From: Bacteroidales bacterium
Lineage (GTDB): Bacteria; Bacteroidota; Bacteroidia; Bacteroidales; Bacteroidaceae
Direction of reading: 5' to 3'
Assembly (NCBI GenBank): GCA_024690405.1
Contig: JAILCU010000059.1
Coordinates: 1-43,246, forward strand
Length of the DNA stretch: 43,246 nucleotides
Within the stretch, counting starts at the first letter, position 1. Each line of letters opens with the position of its first letter. The notes beneath the pieces were generated by a model that saw nothing but the letters and a program-made list of their open reading frames with translations, did not search any database and was not told the origin of the DNA. Below are positions 1-7,246 of the stretch, one piece after another. A program made the translations under genes and the position numbers.

Positions 1-32
1 ATAGGTATGGGGAGAAAACTATAAGGGTCCTA

Positions 33-92
33 GCAAAAGTATGATCGAGCAAAAGTATGGTCAGGGCGAAAGTATGGTCAGGGCGAAAGCCA
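33..92. repeat. Short 16-17 bp tandem repeat
   Basis: About three and a half direct copies of a 16-17 bp unit (core GCGAAAGTATGGTCAGG) start at 33, 49, 66 and 83. The second and third full copies differ at one base. A different array, with a 22-bp period, begins 49 bp further on. Function unknown; no gene is evident around it. Confidence 0.8.
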
Positions 93-140
93 GAAACAAT
101 AAAGCAGGTATAGGATATAAAATGTGTGGTTTCCAGCATA

Positions 141-316
141 AGGTCGCTCAGCCTCACACGTCAGGTCGCACAGCCTCAAACGTCAGGTCGCACAGCCTCA
201 AACGTCAGGTCGCACAGCCTCAAACGACGGGTCGTTCAGCGTCATGCGACAGGTCGCTCAGCGTCACGCGACAGGTCGCTAAGCGTCGCGCGACAGGTCG
301 CTAAGCCTCACACGTA
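141..316. repeat. 8 x 22-bp tandem repeat array
   Basis: Eight contiguous units of exactly 22 bp start at 141, 163, 185, 207, 229, 251, 273 and 295. All carry a GGTCG..CAGCC/GTCA core. Units 2 and 3 are identical; later units drift. In units 6 and 7 each unit is bounded by GTCGC and GCGAC, so each could fold into a 5-bp stem with a 10-nt loop. The period is not a multiple of three, so open frames crossing the array are incidental. There are no unique spacers, so it is not CRISPR. Confidence 0.92.
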
Positions 317-755
317 TGGACGTGCTTGCATTGGTTGATGCTGCTTGCAAAGACTGAATCTCCACCCGAAGAACCATCACTATTTGGCCCATGGGGGCTT
401 ACTCTTTGAAAAATGAATCCGAAATGACGGTTTATCGGCACTTCGGATACGTTATTGAGGACATTTAGATTTTTACTGGGCAGCAATATAAAGATTACGT
501 AAGACTAAGGGGTGTCGTGTTCCACGACCCCCTTTTCGGCATCTGTGGGGCAGTGCCGCGAAACACGGTCCTGCTTTGCGTTGTGCCTCTCTTTCTCCTT
601 TTGAAATATCTGGGATAAGATTCTGTGACCTCTCTTTCGTGGAAAGATGATCTCGTTTTGGTTGTTGTCTATACGTAATGAAATGGGGCTCTGTTACGAA
701 GAGATGGGGAGGTGGTGGAAGAGTAGGGTGAGAACGTCCGGGAATAAGAAGGGAG
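317..755. other. Gene-poor stretch between the 22-bp array and ispD
   Basis: No convincing gene was found here. Open frames in this stretch are short, lack recognisable protein character, or are the wrong frame of ispD. The one structured element is a hairpin near 509-536. It lies downstream of ispD (minus strand) and of whatever precedes the window on the plus strand. Confidence 0.5.
509..536 (+). terminator. Weak rho-independent terminator candidate
   Basis: A G-rich arm at 509-519 pairs with a C-rich arm at 523-532 (about ten pairs, one mismatch, loop TTC), followed by TTTT at 533-536. The plus orientation would serve a transcript entering from the left edge or from the repeat region. No upstream gene is visible, so assignment is tentative. 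Confidence 0.4.
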
Positions 756-1541
756 TTAGTGCTGCATCGCCAACAGCGCTTCGGCGATGGTGAGATCGAA
801 GGGTGTGGTGATTTTGATATTCTCGCGGTTCCCTTCAACAAGGGCGACGGGATGACCGAGGGCTTCCACGACGGAGGCATCGTCGGTGAAGGCGTCGCGA
901 TAGGGTTGCTTGTAGGCTTGGCGTAACAGGGGCAGAGTGAAGGTCTGTGGCGTCTGCACAAGGCGAAGGCGGGAGCGGTCGATGGTGACGGAGGCCGTCG
1001 TTTGAGGGGCGTTCGTGGCGGATGCTGCTGACACTATTGAGAGAAGATGCTCAGATTGGGAATCTGCCATTTTTGTTTGGCCATCCTCGTCTTCTCGATT
1101 GTCGCGGCAAAGTTGGCGTACGGTTTCCACCACAGGCACCACTGGTACGACGGCTTCTTGGTGGATAGCGGCAGCATAGCAACGGTTGATGACGTCGGGG
1201 GACGCAAAAGGTCTGACGCCATCATGCACTCCTACCACAGCCTCGATGATGTCAGCGGGAATGGTGCGCAAACCATTGAGCACACTATGGAAACGAGTCT
1301 CTCCGCCATCAACAATGGAGTGGGGAAGGGTGAAATGATGCTGACGGCAGAGGTCGTGCCAAAGAGTTTGCTGGTCGGCAGGCAGCACGAGGATGAGATG
1401 GATGTCGGGAATGGCGCGGACGAACGATTCAAGAGTGTGCATGAGCACGGGACGTCCGCCAATGGGCAGAAACTGCTTGGGTAGATTGGTACCCATTCGC
1501 AGTCCCCGTCCGCCAGCGACGATGATGGCATATTGGTTCAT
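756..1541 (-). CDS. ispD: 2-C-methyl-D-erythritol 4-phosphate cytidylyltransferase
   Basis: Cytosolic enzyme of the MEP isoprenoid pathway; joins CTP and methylerythritol phosphate to give CDP-methylerythritol. The N-terminal nucleotide-binding loop GGRGLRMG (residues 10-17) and the following PKQFL are hallmarks of the family. HDGVRPF (106-112), VQTPQTF (195-201) and TDDASVVE (219-226) are also family motifs. At 261 residues it is about 30 longer than the usual 230. The excess is a polar, low-complexity insertion at roughly residues 145-186, between VRQL and IDRSRLR. The start codon overlaps the stop of the upstream DJ-1-like gene by 4 bp, which suggests translational coupling. Confidence 0.95.
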   Translation of the reverse strand: MNQYAIIVAGGRGLRMGTNLPKQFLPIGGRPVLMHTLESFVRAIPDIHLILVLPADQQTLWHDLCRQHHFTLPHSIVDGGETRFHSVLNGLRTIPADIIEAVVGVHDGVRPFASPDVINRCYAAAIHQEAVVPVVPVVETVRQLCRDNREDEDGQTKMADSQSEHLLSIVSAASATNAPQTTASVTIDRSRLRLVQTPQTFTLPLLRQAYKQPYRDAFTDDASVVEALGHPVALVEGNRENIKITTPFDLTIAEALLAMQH

Positions 1542-2089
1542 CGCACTTCGTTCCAGAGCATGCCTTGGCGCAAGGCATCGGCGGTAGCCTTATCCTTCAT
1601 GCGCGCTACGATGGCGTAACCGAATTCGAAGACGGCTGCAGGACCTTTGCCCGTAATGAAGAGACCGTCGCTCTCCACAAGGGCGCCTGTAGGCGTGGCA
1701 CCGAGTAGTTGGTCTTCGAACCCCGGATAGCACGTGGCGCGGCAACCGTCGAGCAAACCGATGCGGCCAGGCACAAGGGGCGCAGCACAGATGGCAGCAA
1801 CGGGACGACTGGCTGCCACGTGGTCGCGCAGGCGTTCGTTGAGCAGGGCGTGGTCGGCGAGATTGGTGGCTCCGGGCAGTCCTCCGGGGAAGACGAGCAT
1901 GTCGGCATCGTAGAACGGAATGTCCTCGATGAGTGCGTCGGTCTCCACACGGATTCCGTGGGCACCGGTGACGGTGCGCTGACCGGTGATGGAAACAATC
2001 TGCAGGTCAAGGCCTGCACGTCGGATGATGTCGGCAGTTCCGAGGGCTTCGAGTTCCTCGGTGCCTGTGGCGAAGAAGAGATAAATCAT
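1538..2089 (-). CDS. DJ-1/PfpI (YajL-like) family protein
   Basis: 183-residue single-domain member of the DJ-1/ThiJ/PfpI superfamily. The nucleophile-elbow cysteine lies in AAICAAP (C101). The conserved glutamate that tunes it is in GTEELEAL (E14), and a glycine-rich PGGLPGA (68-74) follows. Size and these features match the YajL/DJ-1 clade, whose members are linked to oxidative-stress protection, chaperone or glyoxalase activities; the exact activity here cannot be read from sequence. It precedes ispD with a 4-bp overlap, so the two are probably co-transcribed. No promoter box was recognised just upstream. Confidence 0.9.
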   Translation of the reverse strand: MIYLFFATGTEELEALGTADIIRRAGLDLQIVSITGQRTVTGAHGIRVETDALIEDIPFYDADMLVFPGGLPGATNLADHALLNERLRDHVAASRPVAAICAAPLVPGRIGLLDGCRATCYPGFEDQLLGATPTGALVESDGLFITGKGPAAVFEFGYAIVARMKDKATADALRQGMLWNEVR

Positions 2090-2240
2090 AATGTGAGAGA
2101 ATGATTAAAGGCCCTCGTTGTCTTCGAGCATCGCTCCCGTGATGTGAGAGAAGGGATGGCGTGGAGGGAGAGCGCGAGCGCTCGTTGGGTAATGATTAAA
2201 TGGGGAGGCAGAGAGGTGCGGAGAGGGGCGCGCTTTTGGG

Positions 2241-2282
2241 AGAAGGGGTCCCTCGCCGAATGGCGAGGGCACAGCGGCCGTG
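2241..2282 (-). repeat. Dispersed hairpin element, copy 1
   Basis: Perfect 8-bp arms CCCTCGCC (2250-2257) and GGCGAGGG (2262-2269) with loop GAAT. Read on the minus strand, this block and its flanks align with 27503-27545: GGCCGC, then GTGCCCTCGC, then GGCGAGGG and CCCTTC are shared, with most differences in the loop. It is therefore a two-copy dispersed element, each copy in a gene 3-prime region. Confidence 0.7.
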
Positions 2283-2300
2283 GTTGGAAGGGGCCGCTAT

Positions 2301-2410
2301 TCTTTGAGCGAGATGGGTTCTGCTTTCCTTTGAGCAGGATAGAGTTTTGACGTCCTTTAAGCGGGGAATTTCCTTCTTTGTCGGGGCCTCTGCCTTCCTT
2401 TAAGTAGGAG
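2301..2410. repeat. Degenerate CTTTRAGYRGG repeats downstream of pdxJ
   Basis: Motif copies begin near 2302 (CTTTGAGCG), 2328 (CTTTGAGCAGG), 2355 (CTTTAAGCGGG), 2376 (CTTTGTCGGGG) and 2398 (CTTTAAGTAGG). Spacings are 26, 27, 21 and 22 bp. The array starts right after the pdxJ stop on the pdxJ transcript side. Function unknown. Confidence 0.55.
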
Positions 2411-2423
2411 GCTTGTACGTTTT

Positions 2424-3176
2424 TTACAGTAAGCAGGCGCGGTAGCGGCGGATGGTCTCTTCGAGGCCGAGGTAGAGGGCATCACAGATGAGGGCGTGGC
2501 CGATACTGACTTCGTCGGTCCAGGGGATTTGCTGGCGGAAGTAGGCGAGGTTCTGTAGGCTGAGGTCATGGCCAGCATTAAGCCCGAGACCGAAAGCGGT
2601 GGCGGCTTTGGCCGCACGGATGAAGGGGGCTATAGCCTCGGCGCGGGCGGCCTCGCAGGCTGCTGTGTCGGTGAGCGTTTCGGCTGCTGCATAAGCCGCC
2701 GCATAGGGCTCAGTGTAGAGTTCTACGCGGTCGGCTCCGGCACGAGAAGCATAATCCACCATCTCCTCATCTGCGCCGACGAAGATACTGACGCGGATGC
2801 CGGCAGCCTTGAAACGTGCTGTGACGTCGGTGAGGAAGTCGAGGTGAGTGCGAGTGTCCCAACCATGGTTGCTGGTGATTTGGTCGTGCCCGTCCGGCAC
2901 CAGGGTGACTTGGGTAGGGCGGTTCTCGAGGACGAGTGCAATGAATTCCGATATAGGGTTGCCTTCTATGTTGAATTCGGTCGTGAGTACAGGCCGTAGG
3001 TCCCGCACATCCTGGTAGCGGATGTGGCGCTCGTCAGGCCGCGGATGAACGGTGATGCCCTGGGCTCCGAAGCGTTCGCAGTCGAGTGCAACCTTCAAGA
3101 CATCCGGGTTGTTGCCGCCGCGCGCATTGCGGATGGTGGCGACTTTATTGATATTGACGCTGAGTTTTGTAGCCAT
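2424..3176 (-). CDS. pdxJ: Pyridoxine 5'-phosphate synthase
   Basis: Cytosolic TIM-barrel enzyme that condenses 1-deoxyxylulose 5-phosphate with 3-amino-2-oxopropyl phosphate to give pyridoxine 5'-phosphate in the DXP-dependent vitamin B6 route. Recognised by the near-invariant N-terminal [26 protein letters not shown] (44-52), EFNIEGNP (67-74), VTLVPD (91-96), and [10 protein letters not shown] near 200. Length 250 fits the family. A TACCTTTG box (3207-3214, minus) sits about 30 bp upstream of the ATG, so it has its own promoter, back to back with that of the tRNA. Confidence 0.97.
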   Translation of the reverse strand: MATKLSVNINKVATIRNARGGNNPDVLKVALDCERFGAQGITVHPRPDERHIRYQDVRDLRPVLTTEFNIEGNPISEFIALVLENRPTQVTLVPDGHDQITSNHGWDTRTHLDFLTDVTARFKAAGIRVSIFVGADEEMVDYASRAGADRVELYTEPYAAAYAAAETLTDTAACEAARAEAIAPFIRAAKAATAFGLGLNAGHDLSLQNLAYFRQQIPWTDEVSIGHALICDALYLGLEETIRRYRACLL

Positions 3177-3206
3177 AATGATGCAGTTTTGAATCCATTC
3201 TCAGCG

Positions 3207-3214
3207 CAAAGGTA
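3207..3214 (-). promoter_or_regulatory. Bacteroidetes-type -7 box (TACCTTTG) for pdxJ
   Basis: Minus-strand TACCTTTG matches the TAnnTTTG element. The inferred transcription start near 3200 leaves a leader of about 24 nt before the pdxJ ATG at 3176. No strong -33 TTTG was seen. Confidence 0.55.
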
Positions 3215-3277
3215 GTCTTTTTTGCAGAAAAGAAGGTAAAAGGAACGAGAAAATTGATGTAAAAGAGAAATTTTCAC

Positions 3278-3285
3278 TACCTTTG
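3278..3285 (+). promoter_or_regulatory. -7 box (TACCTTTG) for tRNA-Ala
   Basis: TACCTTTG lies 28 bp before the tRNA 5' end. An ATTG at 3253-3256, 21 bp upstream, is a reasonable -33 partner. It probably drives the tRNA and perhaps nadK, which starts 28 bp after the tRNA. Confidence 0.55.
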
Positions 3286-3312
3286 CGCGGTCAAAGGCGT
3301 TGAAAAGCGCAT

Positions 3313-3386
3313 GGGGACATAGCTCAGCTGGCTAGAGCGCAGCGTTCGCAACGCTGAGGTCGCGGGTTCGATTCCCGTTGTCTCCA
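3313..3386 (+). tRNA. tRNA-Ala (anticodon CGC)
   Basis: A 74-nt cloverleaf can be drawn by eye. Acceptor GGGGACA pairs with TGTCTCC, the D stem is GCTC/GAGC, and the anticodon stem CAGCG/CGCTG closes loop TTCGCAA with anticodon CGC at 3347-3349. The T arm is GCGGG-TTCGATT-CCCGT. The G3:U70 wobble pair, the main alanine identity element, is present, with discriminator A at 3386. The 3' CCA is not encoded. It decodes GCG codons. It stands alone, not in an rRNA operon, between divergent pdxJ and nadK. Confidence 0.95.
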
Positions 3387-3414
3387 CTTCCTTATCTTAT
3401 AACCCTCTACGCTT

Positions 3415-4299
3415 ATGCGCAAACTCCGCTTTGCCCTTTTTGGCAACGTCTTCCAAGCCAAGAAGTCGTCCTCGGTTCAGAAACTTCTCTGCTTGTTGGA
3501 GGAGCGTCGGGCCGAGTTGCTTATAGACGCACCTTTTTACCGCTTCCTCACCGAAGACCTGCAGATTGCTGTACCTTCGAGCGCGCGCGTGGTTGAAGGC
3601 GACGATTTCGATGCTGACATGCTCATTTCTATGGGTGGCGACGGCTCGTTCCTGGAGGCGGCGCGGCGTGTGGGCAATCGTCAGATTCCCATCCTGGGCG
3701 TGAATATGGGCCGATTGGGTTTTCTGGCTGACGTACTTCCTGAAGATATTGAGGAGGTGATTAGCCAGATTTACGAGGGGCAATACACGGTTGAGGAACG
3801 GCGCGTGTTGCAGTTGAGTTACGACCACGGCGTTCCGGAGGGCTACCCTTATGCGCTGAACGAAGTGGCCGTGCTCAAGCGCGATGTCTCGTCGATGATC
3901 TCTATTCGCGTAGAGATCAATGGCGAGTATTTGACAACCTATCAGGCCGATGGACTTATCGTGAACACCCCCACGGGTTCTACGGGTTATGCCTTGTCGG
4001 TGGGCGGTCCGATTATGCAACCAGGGAGTCACACCCTTGGTCTGGTGCCCGTGGCGCCCCATTCGCTGACCGTGCGTCCGCTGACGCTAACCGACGATGC
4101 TGTAGTGACCCTGACGGTTTCCTCGCGTAACCATCGTTTCCTCGTATCGTTGGACGGGCGTAGCGAGAAATGTGCCGAGGATGTACGGCTGACGATCCGT
4201 CGTGCCCCTTATACGATTAGGGTGTTGAAGCGCCCAGGACAGAGTTTCTTTAGAACGCTGCGCACAAAGTTGATGTGGGGGACTGATCCGAGAGAGTAG
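3415..4299 (+). CDS. nadK: NAD kinase
   Basis: Phosphorylates NAD to NADP in the cytosol with ATP or polyphosphate. The catalytic GGDG motif (residues 74-77), the NE dipeptide (149-150), and TPTGSTGY (185-192), which shapes the NAD site, are all present in the right order. At 294 residues it matches bacterial NadK. It begins 28 bp after tRNA-Ala and may be read through from the tRNA promoter. The stop at 4299 is followed by a structured 120-bp gap before the ABC exporter. Confidence 0.97.
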   Translation: MRKLRFALFGNVFQAKKSSSVQKLLCLLEERRAELLIDAPFYRFLTEDLQIAVPSSARVVEGDDFDADMLISMGGDGSFLEAARRVGNRQIPILGVNMGRLGFLADVLPEDIEEVISQIYEGQYTVEERRVLQLSYDHGVPEGYPYALNEVAVLKRDVSSMISIRVEINGEYLTTYQADGLIVNTPTGSTGYALSVGGPIMQPGSHTLGLVPVAPHSLTVRPLTLTDDAVVTLTVSSRNHRFLVSLDGRSEKCAEDVRLTIRRAPYTIRVLKRPGQSFFRTLRTKLMWGTDPRE

Positions 4300-4354
4300 A
4301 GAACGTTGGGGTGGTTAGTCGGCCTTGCAAATCCCGTGACGTTGGCAGGGGACG

Positions 4355-4401
4355 GTTGGAAGGACAAGATAGGGCGTCGGCAAATATGCCGACCATCCAA
4401 C
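4355..4401 (+). other. Nested hairpin in the leader of the ABC exporter gene
   Basis: Inner stem GTCGGCA (4376-4382) pairs perfectly with TGCCGAC (4387-4393) around loop AATA. An outer stem GTTGGA (4355-4360) pairs with TCCAAC (4396-4401). AGGAGG follows at 4402-4407, then the ATG at 4422. No T-run follows, so it is not a classical terminator. It may be a leader structure, and it argues against the ATG at 4386, which lies inside the hairpin. Confidence 0.5.
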
Positions 4402-4421
4402 AGGAGGCAAGGATTTCTCAG

Positions 4422-6188
4422 ATGATCTTCTTTTTACTCTATCATCAGTTCAAAATTTCAGTTCAATATAAGGTGAAGATTGATAGCAAATATAGCACAC
4501 GGCAACAGTTGGGATGGTTCTGGCGAATATTCCAGCAGGTGAAGTTGCAGTCGTTCATCAATGCGATGAGCGGAATCATCCGTGTGGGCTTAGACTTTGC
4601 CTTTATCTGGGCCACAAAACTGTCCATCGACCTTGCCACTGGCAATGTGAGTACGGGCGGTCTGCTTCCTAAACCCTCGACACTCTTTGGCGCAGGGGCA
4701 TTGCTCATCAGCATTATGGCGCTGCAGATGGCCTTGGGCTACTTAGGGCGTTGGATCGCGGCACTCTTGGGTGTGGAGGCACAAAATCGTATGCAGCGCC
4801 ATATCTTTGAGCACCTCTTGCGCAGTGAATGGCATGGCAAGGAACAGCGTCACAGCGGCGACGTGCTCAACCGTTTGGTGAGTGACAGTCAGACGGTGGT
4901 CTCGGTGGTCACTGATACGGTGCCTCAGGCGTTGGCAGTGCTGGTTCGGTTGGTGTGCGCCTTCTTCTTCCTTTTTACGATGGATGCGATGCTGGCTGTT
5001 GGCGTGACAGTGATTCTGCCGGTGTTTATCCTGCTGAGTCGTATGTATATCCGTCAGATGCGAGCTATTACACGTGAGGTACGACAAACCGACAGCCAGG
5101 TGCAGGCAACATTGCAGGAGAGCATGCAGCACAGGCTGGTACTGAAGACCCTGGAGCGTGTGCCCCTGCTTGTGAAGGCACTGACTTCGTTGCAGACGAC
5201 GTTGCGCCAGCAGGTGCGTCATCGTACGCTGTTCTCCTCGACATCCAACCTGGTGCTGAACATCGGTTTCGGTGCTGCTTATCTGTTTACTTTCCTTTGG
5301 AGTGTCAACCGCCTGTCAGATGGAACCATCACCTTCGGTATGATGACAGCCTTTATCCAACTCTGCGGGCAGATACAAGGTCCGTTTCGCGATCTCACCC
5401 GTTTCATTCCTGCTATTATCAGCAGTTTTACTGCAGCCGAGCGTTTGATGGAGCTGGAAGAGGTGCCGCTTGAGGCCGATGGAGAACCTATCCGTTTCGA
5501 GCACGGTGCCGGTGTTCGCATTGCCGATATTACGTTTGCTTACGATAGTCATAGTCGCAAGATTTTTAATCATAATACCTATGATTTTCCGCCCGGTTCT
5601 ACCACTGCAATCTTAGGTGAGACAGGTGCCGGAAAGACGACCCTTATTCGTCTGATATTGGCTTTGTTGAAACCTCAGAAGGGGGAAGTGGTGATGTATA
5701 GCCGCGATGAGGCTGGCAAGGAAGACGAGGCGGTGACCGTTTCAGCACGAACGCGTTGTAATCTGGTGTATGTTCCACAGGGTAATTCACTCTTCAGCGG
5801 TACATTGCGATGGAATCTGCAGATGGGTAAGCCCGATGCCACCGAAGCGGAGATGTACGAAGCCCTGAACGTGGCTTGTGCTGATTTCGTAAATGCCCTG
5901 CCCGACGGTCTCGACACACGCATCGGTGAAGGCGGTGCCGGACTCTCAGAAGGGCAGGCGCAGCGTCTAGCTATCGCACGTGCGCTTTTGCGGCAAGGTT
6001 CCATCCTTCTCATGGACGAAGCCACCAGCGCCCTCGACCAGCAGACAGAACGAAAACTCATTGAGAATCTTGTTGAGCACCATCGCCTGATGTCTGTGCA
6101 ACCCACCATTATTTTTATAACCCATCGTCCTGCCGTAGTGGATTTCTGTCAGCAGGTAATCACTTTGACCAAATGCTCCACTTCCTGA
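4422..6188 (+). CDS. ABC exporter, fused transmembrane and ATPase domains
   Basis: Half-transporter of the exporter type: an N-terminal membrane domain with several hydrophobic segments, then a nucleotide-binding domain. Counted from this start, Walker A GETGAGKT is near 399-406, the Q-loop VYVPQG near 450, the signature LSEGQ near 508-512, Walker B ILLMDE near 528-533 and the switch histidine in ITHR near 568. Substrate cannot be told; homodimerisation is expected. The start is uncertain. In-frame GTG (4311), ATG (4386), this ATG with AGGAGG 14 nt upstream, and GTG (4473) are all possible. The 3' end overlaps the next gene by 16 bp, implying an operon. Confidence 0.88.
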   Translation: MIFFLLYHQFKISVQYKVKIDSKYSTRQQLGWFWRIFQQVKLQSFINAMSGIIRVGLDFAFIWATKLSIDLATGNVSTGGLLPKPSTLFGAGALLISIMALQMALGYLGRWIAALLGVEAQNRMQRHIFEHLLRSEWHGKEQRHSGDVLNRLVSDSQTVVSVVTDTVPQALAVLVRLVCAFFFLFTMDAMLAVGVTVILPVFILLSRMYIRQMRAITREVRQTDSQVQATLQESMQHRLVLKTLERVPLLVKALTSLQTTLRQQVRHRTLFSSTSNLVLNIGFGAAYLFTFLWSVNRLSDGTITFGMMTAFIQLCGQIQGPFRDLTRFIPAIISSFTAAERLMELEEVPLEADGEPIRFEHGAGVRIADITFAYDSHSRKIFNHNTYDFPPGSTTAILGETGAGKTTLIRLILALLKPQKGEVVMYSRDEAGKEDEAVTVSARTRCNLVYVPQGNSLFSGTLRWNLQMGKPDATEAEMYEALNVACADFVNALPDGLDTRIGEGGAGLSEGQAQRLAIARALLRQGSILLMDEATSALDQQTERKLIENLVEHHRLMSVQPTIIFITHRPAVVDFCQQVITLTKCSTS

Positions 6189-7123
6189 AAAACTGGACCC
6201 TTCCGGTGGCAATCACCGTAGGCACGGTGATGTATCTTCTTTTCGCTTTCACCCCTTCGCTGGCACCAGCATCCGTTGTGTTGGGGCCTTTTTTTGATGC
6301 GCTCCTGCCCATTACGATTTTCTTCACGTTGTTTGTCACTTTTTCTAAAGTGGACTTCCATCTGATGCGCCTGGGGCGGTGGCAATGGGCTGTTGTAGCG
6401 GCCCAACTGGCGGCGGTGGCATTGCTCTTGATGGCGATAGGATATGTGGAAAGTCGTTTCGATGTAAAAGTGAAATTGCTTTTTGAAGCCGTCCTTATTT
6501 GTGTGATAGCCCCCTGCGCTTCGGCAGCACCTGTGGTGACGGCCAAACTTGATGGTGATCTGACGCAGATGACCACCTTCGTGCTATTCTCCTCCATTGT
6601 CACCTCGTTGCTCATTCCCGCTGTTTTTCCCCTCATCGAGCCTCATGCCGGTGCGACTTTTGTCTCCGCTTTCCTGATTATCTTGCGGAAACTTGCGACG
6701 GTATTGCTGCTACCGCTGGTGTTGGGTGCCATCGTACGTCATTGGGTAAAACCCTTGTACAGTTGGTTTGTTCGTACCCCCGATCTGGGCTTTTATTGTT
6801 GGAGCGTCTCATTGTCGATCACTTCGGGCATTACGGTAAAAAATATTGTACACAGCGAGGCTGGAATCGGCCTTCTCATAGGCATAGCCCTACTATCCCT
6901 GGTCACCGCTGTGGCTCAATTCCGCTTGGGACGTGCTATTGGAGGTGCTTTCCGTGAACCGATATGTGCAGGGCAGGCCATGTTCCAGAAAAACACGGGA
7001 TTGGCTATCTGGATTGCCTACACCTACCTTACTCCCATCGCCAGCATTGGCGCGGGGTGCTATGTCTTATGGCAAAATATGATTAACTCCTATGAATTAT
7101 GGTTGCATAGGAAAAAGAAATAA
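6173..7123 (+). CDS. Bile acid:sodium symporter (BASS) family transporter
   Basis: 316-residue polytopic membrane protein with about nine or ten hydrophobic segments. The C-terminal stretch with GQAMFQKNTGLAIW, then a conserved YLTPIASIGAG and WQN(M)xNS, is what I recognise from BASS-like transporters common in Bacteroidetes. Members import organic anions with sodium, but the ligand here is unknown and bile acid need not be it. It starts inside the last codons of the ABC exporter gene (16-bp overlap), so expression is probably coupled. Confidence 0.75.
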   Translation: MLHFLKNWTLPVAITVGTVMYLLFAFTPSLAPASVVLGPFFDALLPITIFFTLFVTFSKVDFHLMRLGRWQWAVVAAQLAAVALLLMAIGYVESRFDVKVKLLFEAVLICVIAPCASAAPVVTAKLDGDLTQMTTFVLFSSIVTSLLIPAVFPLIEPHAGATFVSAFLIILRKLATVLLLPLVLGAIVRHWVKPLYSWFVRTPDLGFYCWSVSLSITSGITVKNIVHSEAGIGLLIGIALLSLVTAVAQFRLGRAIGGAFREPICAGQAMFQKNTGLAIWIAYTYLTPIASIGAGCYVLWQNMINSYELWLHRKKK

Positions 7124-7204
7124 TGAGACAGGAGGAGTTGAATGCTACTGTCTATGATGTGGCACGGTGCCGAGGTCTTAGGATTTTAATCGCAGAAAAT
7201 TCAG

Positions 7205-7246
7205 AATAAGTAGAAAGGGAGGTGTGAGCCTCCCTTTCTACTTATT
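7205..7246. terminator. Bidirectional terminator between convergent BASS and thrC genes
   Basis: Perfect 18-bp inverted repeat (arms 7205-7222 and 7229-7246) with a 6-nt loop TGTGAG. It sits between convergent genes and includes the thrC stop codon (7242-7244). Runs of A/T at the arm ends could serve both strands. Confidence 0.8.

Larger units (their letters stand above)
2090..2423. other. Intergenic region with hairpin element and degenerate repeats
   Basis: 334 bp between pdxJ (stop at 2424) and the DJ-1-like gene (start at 2089), both on the minus strand. 2100-2250 is purine-rich on the plus strand. 2241-2282 holds a hairpin element also found near 27503. 2301-2410 holds about five degenerate copies of a CTTTRAGYRGG motif. 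One open frame on the plus strand (2144-2350) shows no protein-like character. Confidence 0.6.

Noticed and set aside
141-316. CRISPR array
   Set aside because: Units are contiguous 22-bp repeats with no unique spacers, and no cas gene lies in the window. The same applies to the arrays at 30396 and 34492.
41-338. Small repeat-protein genes (70-87 codons)
   Set aside because: They result from tandem DNA repeats whose 22-bp period cycles through all frames. No start signal or protein-like character beyond the repeat.
301-486. 61-codon minus-strand frame
   Set aside because: No promoter box, no recognisable motif, and it overlaps the tandem array.
4311-4421. GTG (4311) or ATG (4386) start for the ABC exporter
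   Set aside because: The first would add a non-hydrophobic N-terminus with no ribosome-binding site; the second lies in a hairpin. The ATG at 4422 follows AGGAGG, though the GTG at 4473 remains possible.
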